Under the pieces are notes generated by a model. It worked only from the letters and a program-made list of their open reading frames with translations. It did not search any database and was not told the DNA's origin. 64,000 nucleotides of DNA from Aspidiotus rigidus (Eukaryota > Arthropoda > Insecta > Hemiptera > Diaspididae), in the NCBI GenBank assembly GCA_035079385.1, contig JAVHKY010000036.1:372001-436000 (forward strand), written 5' to 3'. Both the position numbers and the translations under genes were made by a program. Positions 21,910-34,464 of this stretch are shown piece after piece; the stretch's first letter is position 1, and every line of letters begins with the position of its first letter.

Positions 21910-22310
21910 ACATCCGTGACCTTCTATGGGCTAGTATAGAGACTTGGAAAAATTCCCGGCTCTTCTATACCTAACTCACACCCCTGTATGGGCTAGTATA
22001 GGGACTTGGAGAATTATCGGCTCTTCTATACCCCTTTATTGGCTAGTATAGTGACTTGGAAAAATTTCTTGGTCTTCTATGTGACCTAGAAAAATTTTAG
22101 CGGCTCCTGTTTAGTCATCTGTGGAACTTGGAAAAATTTCTGCTGTTCTATAATCATCTATGGGACTTGGAAAAATTTTCGCGAACACACCACGCTGGCA
22201 CTTGGAAAAATTCCTGGCTCCTCTATATCCTCTTCTATGGGAGTTAGAAAAAATCCTTGTCCCTCTATATTGCTGAGGGGTGGGTAACTTTGGGGCTTGG
22301 AAAAATATTT
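21910..22310 (+). repeat. Degenerate minisatellite (copy A)
   Basis: At least eight irregular units of about 40-65 bp share CTAGTATAG.GACTTGGAA, or reduced GACTTGGAAAAATT, followed by a GGCTCTTCTAT-like block. It follows an 11-C run (near 21685) and a 12-G run (near 21888). Confidence 0.75.
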
Positions 22311-22452
22311 GTAATCTCTATTTACTTCAAATTTCCTACATATACCTTTCACATTTCTACAGATTTGCTCCTTCAAAATCTTCAATCATTACAGACATCA
22401 AAAATCATACCCTTTAAACTACATAAATTTAGAATCTTCAACCCTGAACCAT

Positions 22453-22526
22453 GAGTCGCGGGTCTCCCGCAACTCTTGCTCCCTGAGCAAGTTTATTTTT
22501 TCTTTCTTCAGGGCTTTATTTCCCTG
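22453..22526. other. Three consecutive hairpins (copy A)
   Basis: Hairpin 1: GAGTCGCGGG, loop TCT, CCCGCAACTC (22453-22475, one mismatch). Hairpin 2: TTGCTC, loop CCT, GAGCAA (22476-22490). Hairpin 3: CAGGG, 8-nt loop, CCCTG (22509-22526). No tRNA or known small RNA is recognised. The rest of 22311-22750 is AT-rich and featureless. Confidence 0.6.
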
Positions 22527-23086
22527 GACTAATTAAATCTCATCATTGTACAATCAAATTAACGCGAGCTAATTCCCATTTTGAGTAGTTGCAAAGCTGG
22601 TAAAATTATAAATTTATAATTTAAAAAAAATTTATTGTAATACGTATTATTCTACAAACCACACAGATGGTAAAAATTTGCTATAATTATTATTTTCCCG
22701 TATCCACCGAACACCTGTTAAATAATTTTACTCACAGTAATTCCCTGAGGTTTCAATTGTATCATTCTAGTGGAGAGTCTTAATTTTTCATTTTTTGGGG
22801 TCTCAGCACCATTTCATTGCAGTGTGGTAAACCTGACTGGTAAACGGCTATAGTAATAACAGAAAGAATCCGCTACTTGAACATTCCGTGTTCCAATTAT
22901 TGGGCGCAAATTCAACGAGCTCATCTGCATAAAATATGGGAGCAAAGGACCAACTAAACCAGAAAGTTTTTGTCTTTTTAGGAATCTAGGCTGAGTTCCA
23001 TCCTTACAATATTTGCCTGCATTTATGCGTTATTTTTAGGGACGTTATATAGAATATTTTATTGCCGCGTAGGTAGCTGAGTTTTA

Positions 23087-23294
23087 CTGCCGTGTATAAA
23101 AAATAATCGATGTACAAAAAATAATTGACCAATATGTATTAAAAAAGACAACCCAAAGGAAAGATTAGATGTATGTTTGGAAAAATGATAATATTGTCAT
23201 TATATAGAAATAATCTCATCGGCATTAGACTCTTTCCTCAGGATTGCTATCAGAAAAATTTTCATGGCACAGTCGATTATTTTTGGCTCGGCAG
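23087..23294. mobile_element. ~208-bp MITE inside R2 (copy A)
   Basis: Imperfect inverted ends: CTGCCGTGTATAAAAAATAA on the left and CTGCCGAGCCAAAAATAATC from the right end on the opposite strand. R1 lacks this block at the matching place (near 7501), where GAGCTCTAAAGAATTCT is continuous. The target repeat is unclear, perhaps TTA. Confidence 0.65.
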
Positions 23295-24143
23295 TCTTAA
23301 GAATTCTCCTTGACATTCTTGACATCCGTGGGTTCATGAAATCACTGGTATGAGTTGGTAAACCGTTTATGTGGTGCAGTAATGCGCGTCAGCGTACTTG
23401 CTTAGACTCAAACACGCGCAGTATCTCGTTCTGACTTCCTTTTCTTCCCCTGAAAACCTATGCGACTAACTAAAACCGGTTTGTCGCCTACTCTGGTCAG
23501 TGTACAGTGCTAGGAATCTAGGAGGGTGAATTTATTGCATTTGAAATATATTAGTCGCACGGACGTATTTTGCTCTGTATCTGGTTTGTGCCTTTGTCTA
23601 CTGTTTTACTGTTATTTAAACGTTATATAATTCTCTGACTTTTGCTCGCGCGCTTGTGTTCCTACCCGCATATAATCGTACCGTTTTGTTTTGCAAGATT
23701 GTATTAGTGTTTGTTTGTAAGTGATTCAAGGTGAGTAATCTTCTTCATTGGTGATGTGCTTACAATTTAGGCCTATTTTTTATATTATACTCTGAGTAAA
23801 TTAATCTGAAATTACCGGCAGTGTGATAAATGAGAGAAGTGACTCTTTTGAATGATGACTAGAGATGAGATTTCTCGGCAATTTCCAGATCCTAGAAGAG
23901 CTAGTGCTTGGCATTGAGAAACAAAAATGTTTTTTATATTAGTAGGAATTAAAGGGAAGAGATGTACCTGATAGAAAATTGTTGACAGTTGGCGTAAAGG
24001 CTAGATAATGTCTTTTTGATGCAAGAATGATCGATTTTCCACTTTATTGTTCTATAAAATTATGAACCACATATTTTAAGGCGTTTGGTAAAATTTTGCT
24101 CTTTTTATTTTTATTATGCATGTATTTTACCAATTTCAATCAA

Positions 24144-25413
24144 CACTCATTGACTTTTTTTTTCACATTCTGGTGCCAAATTTGTAGTTTTTAATACTTT
24201 TAAAGATCACATGTTACAAAGTAAGGTTTATCAACTCATCACTGGGAAAGGGGTGCATTAAGGTAGATACATCCTCTTCATCACACTGTAAACGTCTCTT
24301 AAAGCAAAGCCGCGCCTAGTCTTTTGAGGGAAGGCCAGTTTTACTAGCGCGTGTTCATTACTAATTTCTAGAATCCAAAAAATGTTGTTTTTGTCGCTGT
24401 TGGTCCGCAGTCTAAAGAATTCTCGTTGACATACTTAATAAACTACAATTCATAATGGATTAATCTGATTGGTCGATCCAAGGGTTCATGAAATCACTCC
24501 TGAGAGGTGGTGAAATGTTCATGTGATACTCGCCAGCCTGCTTGCTTGGATATGAATACACGTTTTCGCTTCCTATTCTGCTCCTCGTTTGTACGCAACT
24601 CTTGTCAGTGAGTGTACTATACTACCAATCTGGAGTAGTGAATTTGTGGCTAAATTACAGTTTTTATTATCACTGACCTATTTGCTAGCGCTTGTGTGTT
24701 CCATTTTCCGCACTTTGATTTGTTTGAAAAATTGCGTTATTTGTTTCAAAAATTTTGTTCCCGTGAGTGCTTGTAAGTGATTGAAGGTGAGTAATCTTTT
24801 TCATTAAAGAAATGCTTACAATGTGGGCCCATTCCTTATACTATGCTCTATGTAACTTACTCCTAAATTATAGACAGTGTGTTGAATGAGAGGAGTGACC
24901 CTTTTCAATGATGACTAGAGATTGGATTCCTCGGAAATTGCAGGAATGAAATCCTAGAAAATCTAATGAATCGAAATCAGGAACAAATAAATTTTTTTTT
25001 AATGTGTAGTAGGAAGCAAAGAAAATTTATTTAGTAGAAAAGTGTTGAAGATTGTAAAAGCTAAAGAATATGTCTATGTAACGCAAGAATGATTGGTATT
25101 TACAAACAACGGTTCTATTTTTGTAAATTTGCTTTACTCACTGACTTTCTTTTTTTTTTTTAGTGAGAAATTCACATTTTGGTTTCAAGTTTGTAGTTTT
25201 CAATGCATATAAATATAGATTGTTAGAAATTATGGTTTTACCACCTTACCATTTTACTGGGAAAGGGTTGCATTAAGGTAGATAGATCCCCATTACCCAC
25301 CGTTCTTCATCCAAGCGTAGTCTTCTGAGGGAGGGGCAGTTTTCTTAACGCATAAATTCATTACTAACCTCTCCGAACATCAACCTCCCGACAACGTGGT
25401 CGTTTTATTTGAA
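24144..25413 (+). repeat. Dispersed repeat segment at unit start (copy B)
   Basis: Copy of 1-1270; joins 21090-24143 without a break. Confidence 0.65.
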
Positions 25414-27048
25414 TATTGCCTCATGTTATGGAAATGACTTTCAAATGAAGAAAACCATGCCCTTCGGTTCCGCGACTTATCACAATATAAATACGCGTGT
25501 ACTCAAATTTGGCACAACATGAAAGCCAAATTTTGAATTGACTTTTTTTTCTCAGAAATCAGAAAACGTCCGCGTCCGACTTCGGTCATGTTATCAACCT
25601 GCGAAAAACTCGATCTAAACATATATACGTAACTTTAGACGAACTATTATTACCGGCTGTTGGAATTTGCGAGTACCCCGCTGTCATTGGAAAGCTTGCA
25701 ATGGCCTCAAAATCTTTTCCTTGTGATACGAATATGAAATGTGAGACAATTCAGATTTTCGTTGTACGCTGGTCTGCCTAACGATTCGCTTGCCTGCCTA
25801 TCGATTCGATAAGTTCCACCATCCCTTCAAAAATCTTCTACAAATAATTTGTTAATCTGAATATCTTGGGATCAATATCACATCACGAAAGTGGAATTTC
25901 TCATAAGCTTACGACGCACTTGAGTAAATGGTGTGAGGATGAGTGAACAATCGGGTGCATTCGGTGAACATTTCTCGTACGTTGTCTTGAGTTATGAAAA
26001 CTTGTATGAAGAATAGGTATAGCATTGATATTTTTGCGGTATAATATTCGTTGTTTCCCCTCTGGTAGTCCAAATTGTTCCCCCATCCCCACAAAATGTA
26101 AAGATTTTTCATTCTTCCGAATCGATGGTTGAAGGGAGAGGAAAAGGAAATTTTGGGGAGAAAGCCTCAGGAATGAGTATTGTATCAGAAAAATATGCAG
26201 CGATAAGATGTTGTAAGCCTAGAAAACTTTAAGAAGTAGATGACAGCGGCGATGAAAACGGTGTACCCAATACCTTAATTTTCGGCTGAACCGATATGTA
26301 TTTACCCTCTTACATAGTATTGTGCGCATGCACGGTATATCCGTACAAATCTTTGTGAAGGTGTCCGAAAATATTCGTTGGGCTCTAGAAAAAGTGTTGC
26401 ATCAGTTTTATACTTCCTGTAGTAATCTTTGGGTAAACAGAGGGGAAATAGTAACCTTGGAGAGCAGGTCACAAGGCGAAGTATTGTGTTAGAAAAATGC
26501 TGGAGAGGGAAGACAAGAACGGAGCGAATATAATGTAGTAGTTGGACGACGGTGATCGATTACATGGTATGACAAGACTTTTATTTCTGCTTTTTCAGGA
26601 CTACTTTTGACCTTTCTCCCTGGGATAGTTGATGGCTGGGAACTGTGTAGGGATATTATTATTTCTTATGAGTCGCCAGTTCACCCATTTTTTGATCTTT
26701 CGAGTATTTGAGTGGTAGGTGCTGAATGGAAAGTGCAAATTTAATGAAAAATTGCAGAGCGTTCAGCGCCGAAGTTTGTGGAGGGAGTAATTTAAAGAAA
26801 CGATATAAAAGTTTATGGGAGTACGCGGAGGTGTTGATTGAAAGTGCAGAGAATTGGATCCTGAATGCAGGGAATGAACAGTTGAGATAAGAGAACGGTT
26901 TATTTGCTTCGATTTGTCAGAGTCATCTTGACCCTACCTCAGGCCCTTGTGAAAATTTCGACTTCCGAGCTGTATATGATTGGAGGGGTACTCGGAATAT
27001 TTTCGACCATCAACTATGAGGTATTAGCGCAGGTGAGGATATGGAAGA

Positions 27049-27808
27049 GGGATCCGGTTCACCGAAAGATTTTTCACCGCGAGTAAGTCTTTTTGAAGGA
27101 ATGTACACGTCACGGACAGGAAATTCACCTGTCAGTCTTTTATTTCACCGTCAGGAAAGTTCATCTTCCTTTTATGAGTTCACCGACACCGACGACGAAA
27201 TTCACCTTTTTCAATCAGCTGTTCGACTTTTATTTGATACTTTGGTATACCAAATTTTATTTATTAAAGTATTTGAATAAATGATAATGTAATAAAGAAA
27301 ATTTATTCAATTGAAATATTAATATTTATAAATCAAATTAATTAAAGTAATAAATTATATTTTTTTATTTATAATAATAATTTTTCATTTAATAAATCAA
27401 TCTATTTATTTAAAATTTTGCTTATTAAAAAATTAAATTAATTAAAATTATTATCATTTCTTTTATTTTCATAATTAAATTTAATTAAAAAAATATAAAA
27501 ATAAGTAATACTTGAAAATATAAAAATTCATTAAAAATTTTAATTTTATTAAACAAAATATCAAAAATAAAATGATTAAATTAATTTTCTATTTACATTA
27601 AACTTAAATTAAACTGATTAATTAAGTTCCTTAATAAAAATAATTTATAATCGAATTTTGTCGATGAACTTTCGTCACGGTTAACGTACCATGTCGTGAA
27701 CTACTACTTCTATCAGGTGAATTATCTGTAGGTAAACTTTCTGTGGGTAAATTTTAATCGGTCAATATTTTTAGGTGAAAAATCGTTTGCTGAAACACCC
27801 TAATCCCA
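27049..27808. mobile_element. 760-bp non-autonomous DNA transposon (copy B)
   Basis: Copy of 2929-3688, with C at 27763 where copy A has A. Target repeats are at 27041-27048 and 27809-27816. Confidence 0.75.
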
Positions 27809-28112
27809 ATGGAAGAATCTCTACTTACAAGATGTACCTGGTAGGAAGACGATTTTGAATGCTTTCGCTCATTGAGCTAAGATCCATCACTTACGAGAAG
27901 TTACGTGGGAACGATTTTACCTAAGTTCCTCGATGTACAGATTTGCCGGACACTCCTTCCTCTTCTTGCGCTGAGTTTTGAAATATATATATGTCTTTTG
28001 GCTGGGGTCAGTAAGAAATCAGCTTAAAATAATGTGATGCTTTACGACGTCATAAATGACCTTCACCTAGAATGAAGACTGGAAAAAATTTCGACCTGTA
28101 GCCATCATTATA

Positions 28113-28695
28113 CAGTCGATTCCACTCAATCGGGACGCCGGTTTATCAGGACAGCCGCGTAGTTGGGGAAAAAATTCAAAGAATGGGATGAAATGTATTC
28201 AAACAATGTACTTTTTATTCGCTTAATCGGGACTTCAAGTCGGTTAATAGGGACACTTTGTACAATAAAAAACATGTAATGTTGCAAGAAAAGAAGGGAA
28301 AGACTGTATGAGATAGAAAAAATCATTAAATACAGTACAGTATTTCATCTATTCATGATTTACTCATCAGTTGCACCACGTATTCATTCAAACACAGTCA
28401 GTGTGCATTTTTTGTCGAATTTTTCTTGTGAAGTCGCGAAAAGACCTGCCCTTGAAGGATGAAATTAAAATTTTGAATCGTATAAAGGAGAAACCGGAGA
28501 ACACTACTCTACGTGAGCTTCAAAAGTTTTTGTGCGTGCTAAAATCAACCATATCGCGATTGAAACGTGATGAAGTTAAACTCCGTGAAGATTTGTGTAA
28601 TGAACAGATTGGAAAAGCGGGTAAGCGAAAGCGAAAAACAGGATAGGACCCTGAGGTTGATGATGCACTCAATAAGTGATTCGCAGTAAACTAGC
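28113..28695 (+). mobile_element. Truncated Tigger/pogo-like element (copy B)
   Basis: Copy of 3993-4575. Confidence 0.7.
28371..28679 (+). pseudogene. Broken pogo/Tigger transposase N-terminus (copy B)
   Basis: Copy of 4251-4559 with the same stops. Confidence 0.75.
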
Positions 28696-29279
28696 CAGGT
28701 AGGGGAGGGGGCGGGGAATGGCCTTGTTCGAAAGATGTTTCAAATGTCCGTCAAAATGTTGTCCCCAATGAGAAAACTTGAAACCCAAAACATTGGACTC
28801 ATCTGATCACCCTTATGGGCTGCAGAGTCATTTTTAGGTCTAAAATCCAAATGTCTGTATCCCAGGTAATAATCAATGTAACATGAGGACATTTTAGTAT
28901 ATGTAAACGTTCATGCATGGTATTTTTTTCAAAAAAAACAATTCACATTTTCCCTAGTTTCTAGCAATAACAAAACTTCAAACTCGAATATTTAAAGAAA
29001 TCGGGGGAGGGGGGAGGCACCCGGGGAAAATCATTAATTTGAAGCGCCATACCCTCTACTACAACATATTAGTACCATAGTCCTCGGTGAGGTGGAACAT
29101 TCCCAAAAAAATCACTATTTAATGAATTGCTGTGATTTTTCCATGAATAGCGGGGTGAACGATGACTGCTACCGCAATAGATCGCGTGAAATCAATAGCC
29201 AATGTTTGAGCTAAAAAATACGCACTCCTCTGTGGGATGAAATGGGAATGTAGATAAACCAAAAATATATTGTCAGTAT

Positions 29280-30600
29280 TTCGTTTGTCGATTTGGTCAA
29301 TTCTTATGTAAACACATCCACGGATTAGGAGGAGTGCGTTAGATTGAGAAAAATAGTTGAAAAATCCTCCAGTCTCTGGAACAGTCTCAAAATAGTAGAG
29401 AAGTGAGAAAATCCACTTTTTCACCATGGAGGACCGTAACTTTTAGGGTTTTGTTTAGCAATTAGGTCAAATCTTCTGTTAATATGTCTTAGAAGTAGGA
29501 AAAAAATAGATAACAAATTATCCAGTGGCTGAAACAGTCTGGAAATAATAGAACATCAAGGAAATCCACCTTTTCAACCTTGAGAACCATTTCTGGCAGT
29601 TCAGCTAGTGATTTGGTCAATTCTTTTGAGAATTCGTACATCGAGTTTTGGAAAAATTGAAAAAAAATTCTCTAGTCGCGGGGACGCTCTGGAAATAACA
29701 AAAAACCAAAGATACACACGTCCACCCATTAGATTAATTTCCTTTACTTTAAAATATTGAGTGTTTATTTTTGTTCCCCCGAAGTTGTGGTGGTACAAAC
29801 TGTGTTATTAGGAGCCGTGCACTTGCATGAAGTGGTCGAATCTCCTCTCGACTTGAGGTGACAATCCTTCAAATATTGGAGTTTATGAGCATGGCAATAC
29901 AAGGAAATGACTGTCTTCTATTGTGTCTCGGGCGAGGATTCCTCTACATCATGCGAGTGCACGGCTACCAGTAACACAATTTGTACCGCTGCGACTCGAG
30001 GGGAAAAAAGTAAGAAATGAATCATAGTGGCGCGAGTGTATCTTAGATATTTTAATACTTCTAGAGCGTCCCAACGACTAGAGAATTTTTTTCAATTTTT
30101 TTAAAATTCGGCGTAATTCTTCTCATAAGAATCGACCATACCAATGAACAAACAGCCTAAAATTACGGTCGTCCAGGTTGAAAAAGTGGCCTTCCTCGAT
30201 TTTCTACGATTTCTTGACTGTTTCAGCAGCTGGAGAATTTATTGACTCATTTTTTTCCAATTCAGCGGATATGTTTACATATAAGAATTGACCTAATTGA
30301 TTAACAAAATATGAAAAATTGCAGTTCTGTAAGTTGAAAAAAAGTGGATTCTCTGGATTTCTTATGGCGCATTTACACTGAGTGTTTAAACATTTTTCAA
30401 CACAACACAACACAACACAACACAACATTCTCCATAAAACCAAATGGAATCGGATCCGGCGCAACACAACAAAACATTTGGTGTAAATGCGCCATTATAA
30501 TTTCAAAACCGCGTTCCAGCCACTGGAGAATTTATTGATTGTATTTTTCTAACTTGGCGGATGTGAACATTTTTCGACCAAGGCCATTTTTCCCTCCTTA
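29280..30600. mobile_element. Foldback element of ~150-bp iterated units (copy B)
   Basis: Copy of 5160-6480. Confidence 0.65.
30365..30494. mobile_element. 130-bp PIF/Harbinger-like MITE (copy B)
   Basis: Copy of 6245-6374. Confidence 0.8.
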
Positions 30601-30609
30601 CCCGGCTAG

Positions 30610-33600
30610 AGCCTTTGTATTTCAATTTTATATTACATTTGCGTCAAATACAAACTTTCTACGTCTTCTCTGAGGCAAATTAGAAACAAAAATGTGCCCA
30701 AAATTGACCAATTTGCTGAAATTCTTAAATGCCTTTTTGGTGTCTCGGCATATTTCTTCAAACAGTTCATTTCTTGAATAAAATTGAAAAAAACGTGAAT
30801 TTGGAAAACAATCCAGCCCCAAAAATTTACTGATGTGCGGGGGATGGAACGGTGGTGCTAAAAAGTGTTAAGTTTTTTTACATTGGCCCAAGAGTGTATA
30901 TTTTCAGAAAAAAATTTTTGAAAAAACATCAATTTTTGAGATTTTTTTTACCACAATTAAATGCAATTTTCACAGACCCAATTTATCGAATTATGCTTAT
31001 TTTGGGTACCACTTGATAGAGAATTTTGAGGGGAACAACTTTGGTGTCATGACATTTTTCTTTGCACGACTTATTTTTTGAGTAAAATAGAAAAAACCTA
31101 AATTTGGAAAACTTTCCAGCCCATCGCGATGAGAAGTAAACTCTTTGGGGTACTTTTTTACAGACACCCTACAGAATACATTCCTGCAGAGAAAGCTTTG
31201 CTCACTTTATTTTCAGAGCTTGTAATGGTATCATTCTACTAAAGAGGCTTAATTCTTGACTTTTTGGTGTCAGCACCATTTCATTGCAGTGTGGTAAACT
31301 TGACAGGTAAATGGCTACAGTAGTAATGGAAAGGGTCTTCTACTTAAACATTTTTTGTTCCTATTATTGGGCGCAAAGACTAAGAGCTCAGTTACATAAG
31401 CGGCAGCAAAAAATGTAGGAGCAATAGAGCAATTAAATACAGAAAATTTTATCTACGCATACAGGAAATTTTATCAAAATTTTATCTACTCGTTACAATA
31501 TTTCTCTGCACTTACGCACATTATATATAAAATCAGTCAGATTGCACCAATGCGCATATAATCGGTACTACGATTGTGTCGCTACCTTGCTCACTTTATT
31601 GCCGCTTTGGTAGCTGAGCTCTAAAGAATTCTTTTTCACATTCTTGACAAACTACGTGCGGATTTATAGTGGGGCAGCAAACAAAGCGTAGCAGAGAAAA
31701 TATCCTTTCGTAGCAGAGAAAATATCGTTATTTCTTTTCTATGTTCAGCTCTGTTCCCCTCCTGCTCTCCTACCAACGAAACGCTGCGTTGCTTTCTTTG
31801 CTTGAACAGATCAAGTGCCACTATAAATGCGCACTACGATTTGAAACTGATTAAACCGATTTGAAAATGATTAAACCGATTCCAATCCGTGGGTTCATGA
31901 AATAACTGCTATGAGTTGGTAAACCGTTTATGTGGTGCAGTAATGCGCGTCAGCGTACTTGCTTAGACTCAAACACGCGCAGTATCTCGTTCTGGCTTCC
32001 TTTTCTTCCCCTGAAAACCTACGATTTGAAACTGATTAAACCAATTTGAAAATGATTAAACCGATTCCAATCCGTGGGTTCATGAAATAACTGCTATGAG
32101 TTGGTAAACCGTTTATGTGGTGCAGTAATGCGCGTCAGCGTACTTGCGTAGACTCAAATACGCGCAGTATCTCGTTCTGGCTTCCTTTTCTTCCCCTGAA
32201 AACCTATGCGACTAACTAAAACCGGTTTGTCGCCTACTATCGTCAGTTTACAATGCTAGGAATCTAGGAGGGTGAATTTATTGCATTTGAAATATATTAG
32301 TCGCACGGACGTATTTTGCTCTGTATCTGGTTTGTGCCTTTGTCTACTGTTTTACTGTTATTTAAACGTTATATAATTCTCTGACTTTTGCTCGCGCGCT
32401 TGTGTTCCTACCCGCATATGATCGTACCGTTTTGTTTTGCAAGATTGTATTAGTGTTTGTTTGTAAGTGATTCAAGGTGAGTAATCTTCTTCATTGGTGA
32501 TGTGCTTACAATTTAGGCCTATTTTTCATATTATACTCTGAGTAAATTAATCTGAAGTTACCGGCAGTGTGATAAATGAGAGAAGTGACTCTTTTGAATG
32601 ATGACTAGAGATGAGATTTCTCGGCAATTTCCAGGTCCTAGAAGAGCTAGTGCTTGGCAATCAGACACAAAAATGTTTTTTATATTAGTAGGAATTAAAG
32701 AGAAAAAATGTAGTTGTGGAAAAGTGTTGACAGTTGGCGTAAAGGCTGGAGAATGTCTTTTTAATGCAAGAATGATCGATTTACCGCTGTATTGTTCTAT
32801 AAATTATGAACCACATATTCTAAGACATTTAGTAAAATTTTGCTTTTTTAATTTTTATTATGCATGTATTTTACCAATTTCAATCAGCACTCATGACTTT
32901 TTTTTCACATTCTGGTGCCGAATTTGTAGTTTTCAATCCTTTTAAAGATTGGTTGTTAGAAAGTAAGGTTTATCAACTCATCACTGGGAAAGGGATGTAT
33001 TAAGGTAGATGCATCCTCTTTATCGCGCACTCCTTCAAACGTCTCTCAGAGCAAAGCTGTGCCTAGTCTTTTGAGGGAAGGCCAGTTTTACTAGCGCGTG
33101 TTCATTACAAATTTCTGGAAATATCAACTACCCAACAACATGGTTGTGTTATTTGAATATTTCCATATATTAAACAGATAACAATTCTCGATTATTTGAG
33201 CTCAGTCTCGTTAAGATCCATTTAGTATGAAGCGATAAATTCCTATTAGTTAGAAGAGCAGCTTAGTTTGGCAACATTTAATGAGAATATTCTCTGGCAA
33301 TGATAGCTTCATGTGGACAATAGGAAGTCACAATATTTATAGACAATATAAACTGCTCGATGGTAGGAAATTGGTTCTAGCTTTACCGTCGTAACAGTAT
33401 CTTTGTCACGCGGTAACTATTCAAAAACACTGTACGGATATTGTAGGGGTAGAAAGCTGAACAAATGACGGTAGACCACTGCGGCGATGGAATCAGCTTC
33501 ATGTGGAAAATAAGAAGTCAAGATATTTAGACAAACTGCTTGACGGCAGGAAACTAGTTCTAATTTCACCGGCAGGAAACTAGTTCTAATTTCACCGTGT

Positions 33601-34110
33601 AACAGTATCTTGTGTAACAGTATCTTTTTCATCGTGTACCTATATTGTAGGGGTAGAAAGCTAAAAGAAAGACGTTATAACACAGCGGGTATGGAATCGT
33701 GAACACAATATCTGTGTGTGATGTGGACACAATTGCTTAGTTTTCGACTGCATCGAAATGTTTTTCCGTGCAAGGTATATTCGTATTTGTAACTGTATCC
33801 AAAATGGTTCCCTGGGTTTTATAAAAAATGTTGCATTAGTTTTATATACTCGCTGGAGTAATCGTAGGTTCAACGGAGGGGAAATGGTAACTTCAGAGAG
33901 CACGCCACAAGAGGAAGTATTGTGTAATAGAAAAATGCAGAGAGAGCAGAGACAAGAACAAAAATACTTCGAGATTACCTGGTAGGAAGACGATTTTGAA
34001 TATTTTCGTCCATCGAGCCAAGACCCATCGCAGTTACTTGGGAACAATTTTACTTAAGTTTGATCTTCTTCCACCCTCCATGTACAAATGCAGAAGATTT
34101 TTCCGGATTC
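30610..34110 (+). repeat. Dispersed repeat R1 (copy B)
   Basis: Copy of 6490-9990; B-private bases at 31552, 32150 and 33613. Confidence 0.7.
31836..32205 (+). repeat. 185-bp direct tandem duplication (copy B)
   Basis: Copy of 7716-8085. Base 32150 is A where copies A and C have T. Confidence 0.9.
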
Positions 34111-34464
34111 TCCTTCCCCTTCTTAAATAAGATTTTGTCTACAAATTTTGTAAAAAGCGTTACGTTAATGAACTTGGGTATCATTCAAAAACGACTACTT
34201 CTGATTCCAATATTGAGAATTGAATTCAAAATTGTAGCAACGACCAGTCAACATTTTTCTGGTTTCCCTTCGGCTCATATACTGTGTGTACAGCTCGATG
34301 ATCGAAAAATTTTTCCTAATTCAATTCATTTGATGGTTGAAATTCTTGAAGCCCCTTCCCGCGCGTATATGGGGTGGACCAGAATGATGTTACCAGTATA
34401 ATGGGAATTTGCGCTAAATCTGTCGTAGCACGAAAACGCAAAGCGTTAGACGTGTAGTTTAAAT

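Larger units (their letters stand above)
1..24143 (+). repeat. Tandem unit copy A (24,143 bp)
   Basis: The opening bases of the window recur at 24144 and 48265, and every landmark recurs in the same order and orientation. Copy A is 22 bp longer than copy B: it carries an extra 23-bp repeat at 2657-2702, and copy B is 1 bp longer across a C-run and a G-run. Substitutions private to copy A that I found lie at 1937, 1976 and 3643, all outside predicted exons. The unit start is set by the window edge and is not a biological boundary. Confidence 0.97.
21090..24143 (+). repeat. Dispersed repeat R2, running into the next unit (copy A)
   Basis: Aligns with R1 (6490-9990) over its outer parts and continues across the unit border into 24144 onwards. 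It differs from R1 by the minisatellite and hairpin block (about 21690-22750), the 208-bp MITE at 23087-23294 and the absence of the 185-bp duplication. Confidence 0.7.

Noticed and set aside
1..24143. Plasmid, virus or bacterial contig wrapped more than once
   Set aside because: Spliced CMTR1, eukaryotic MITEs and lack of dense coding rule out a bacterial or ordinary viral replicon. A eukaryotic DNA circle is still possible and is kept as an alternative in the main finding.
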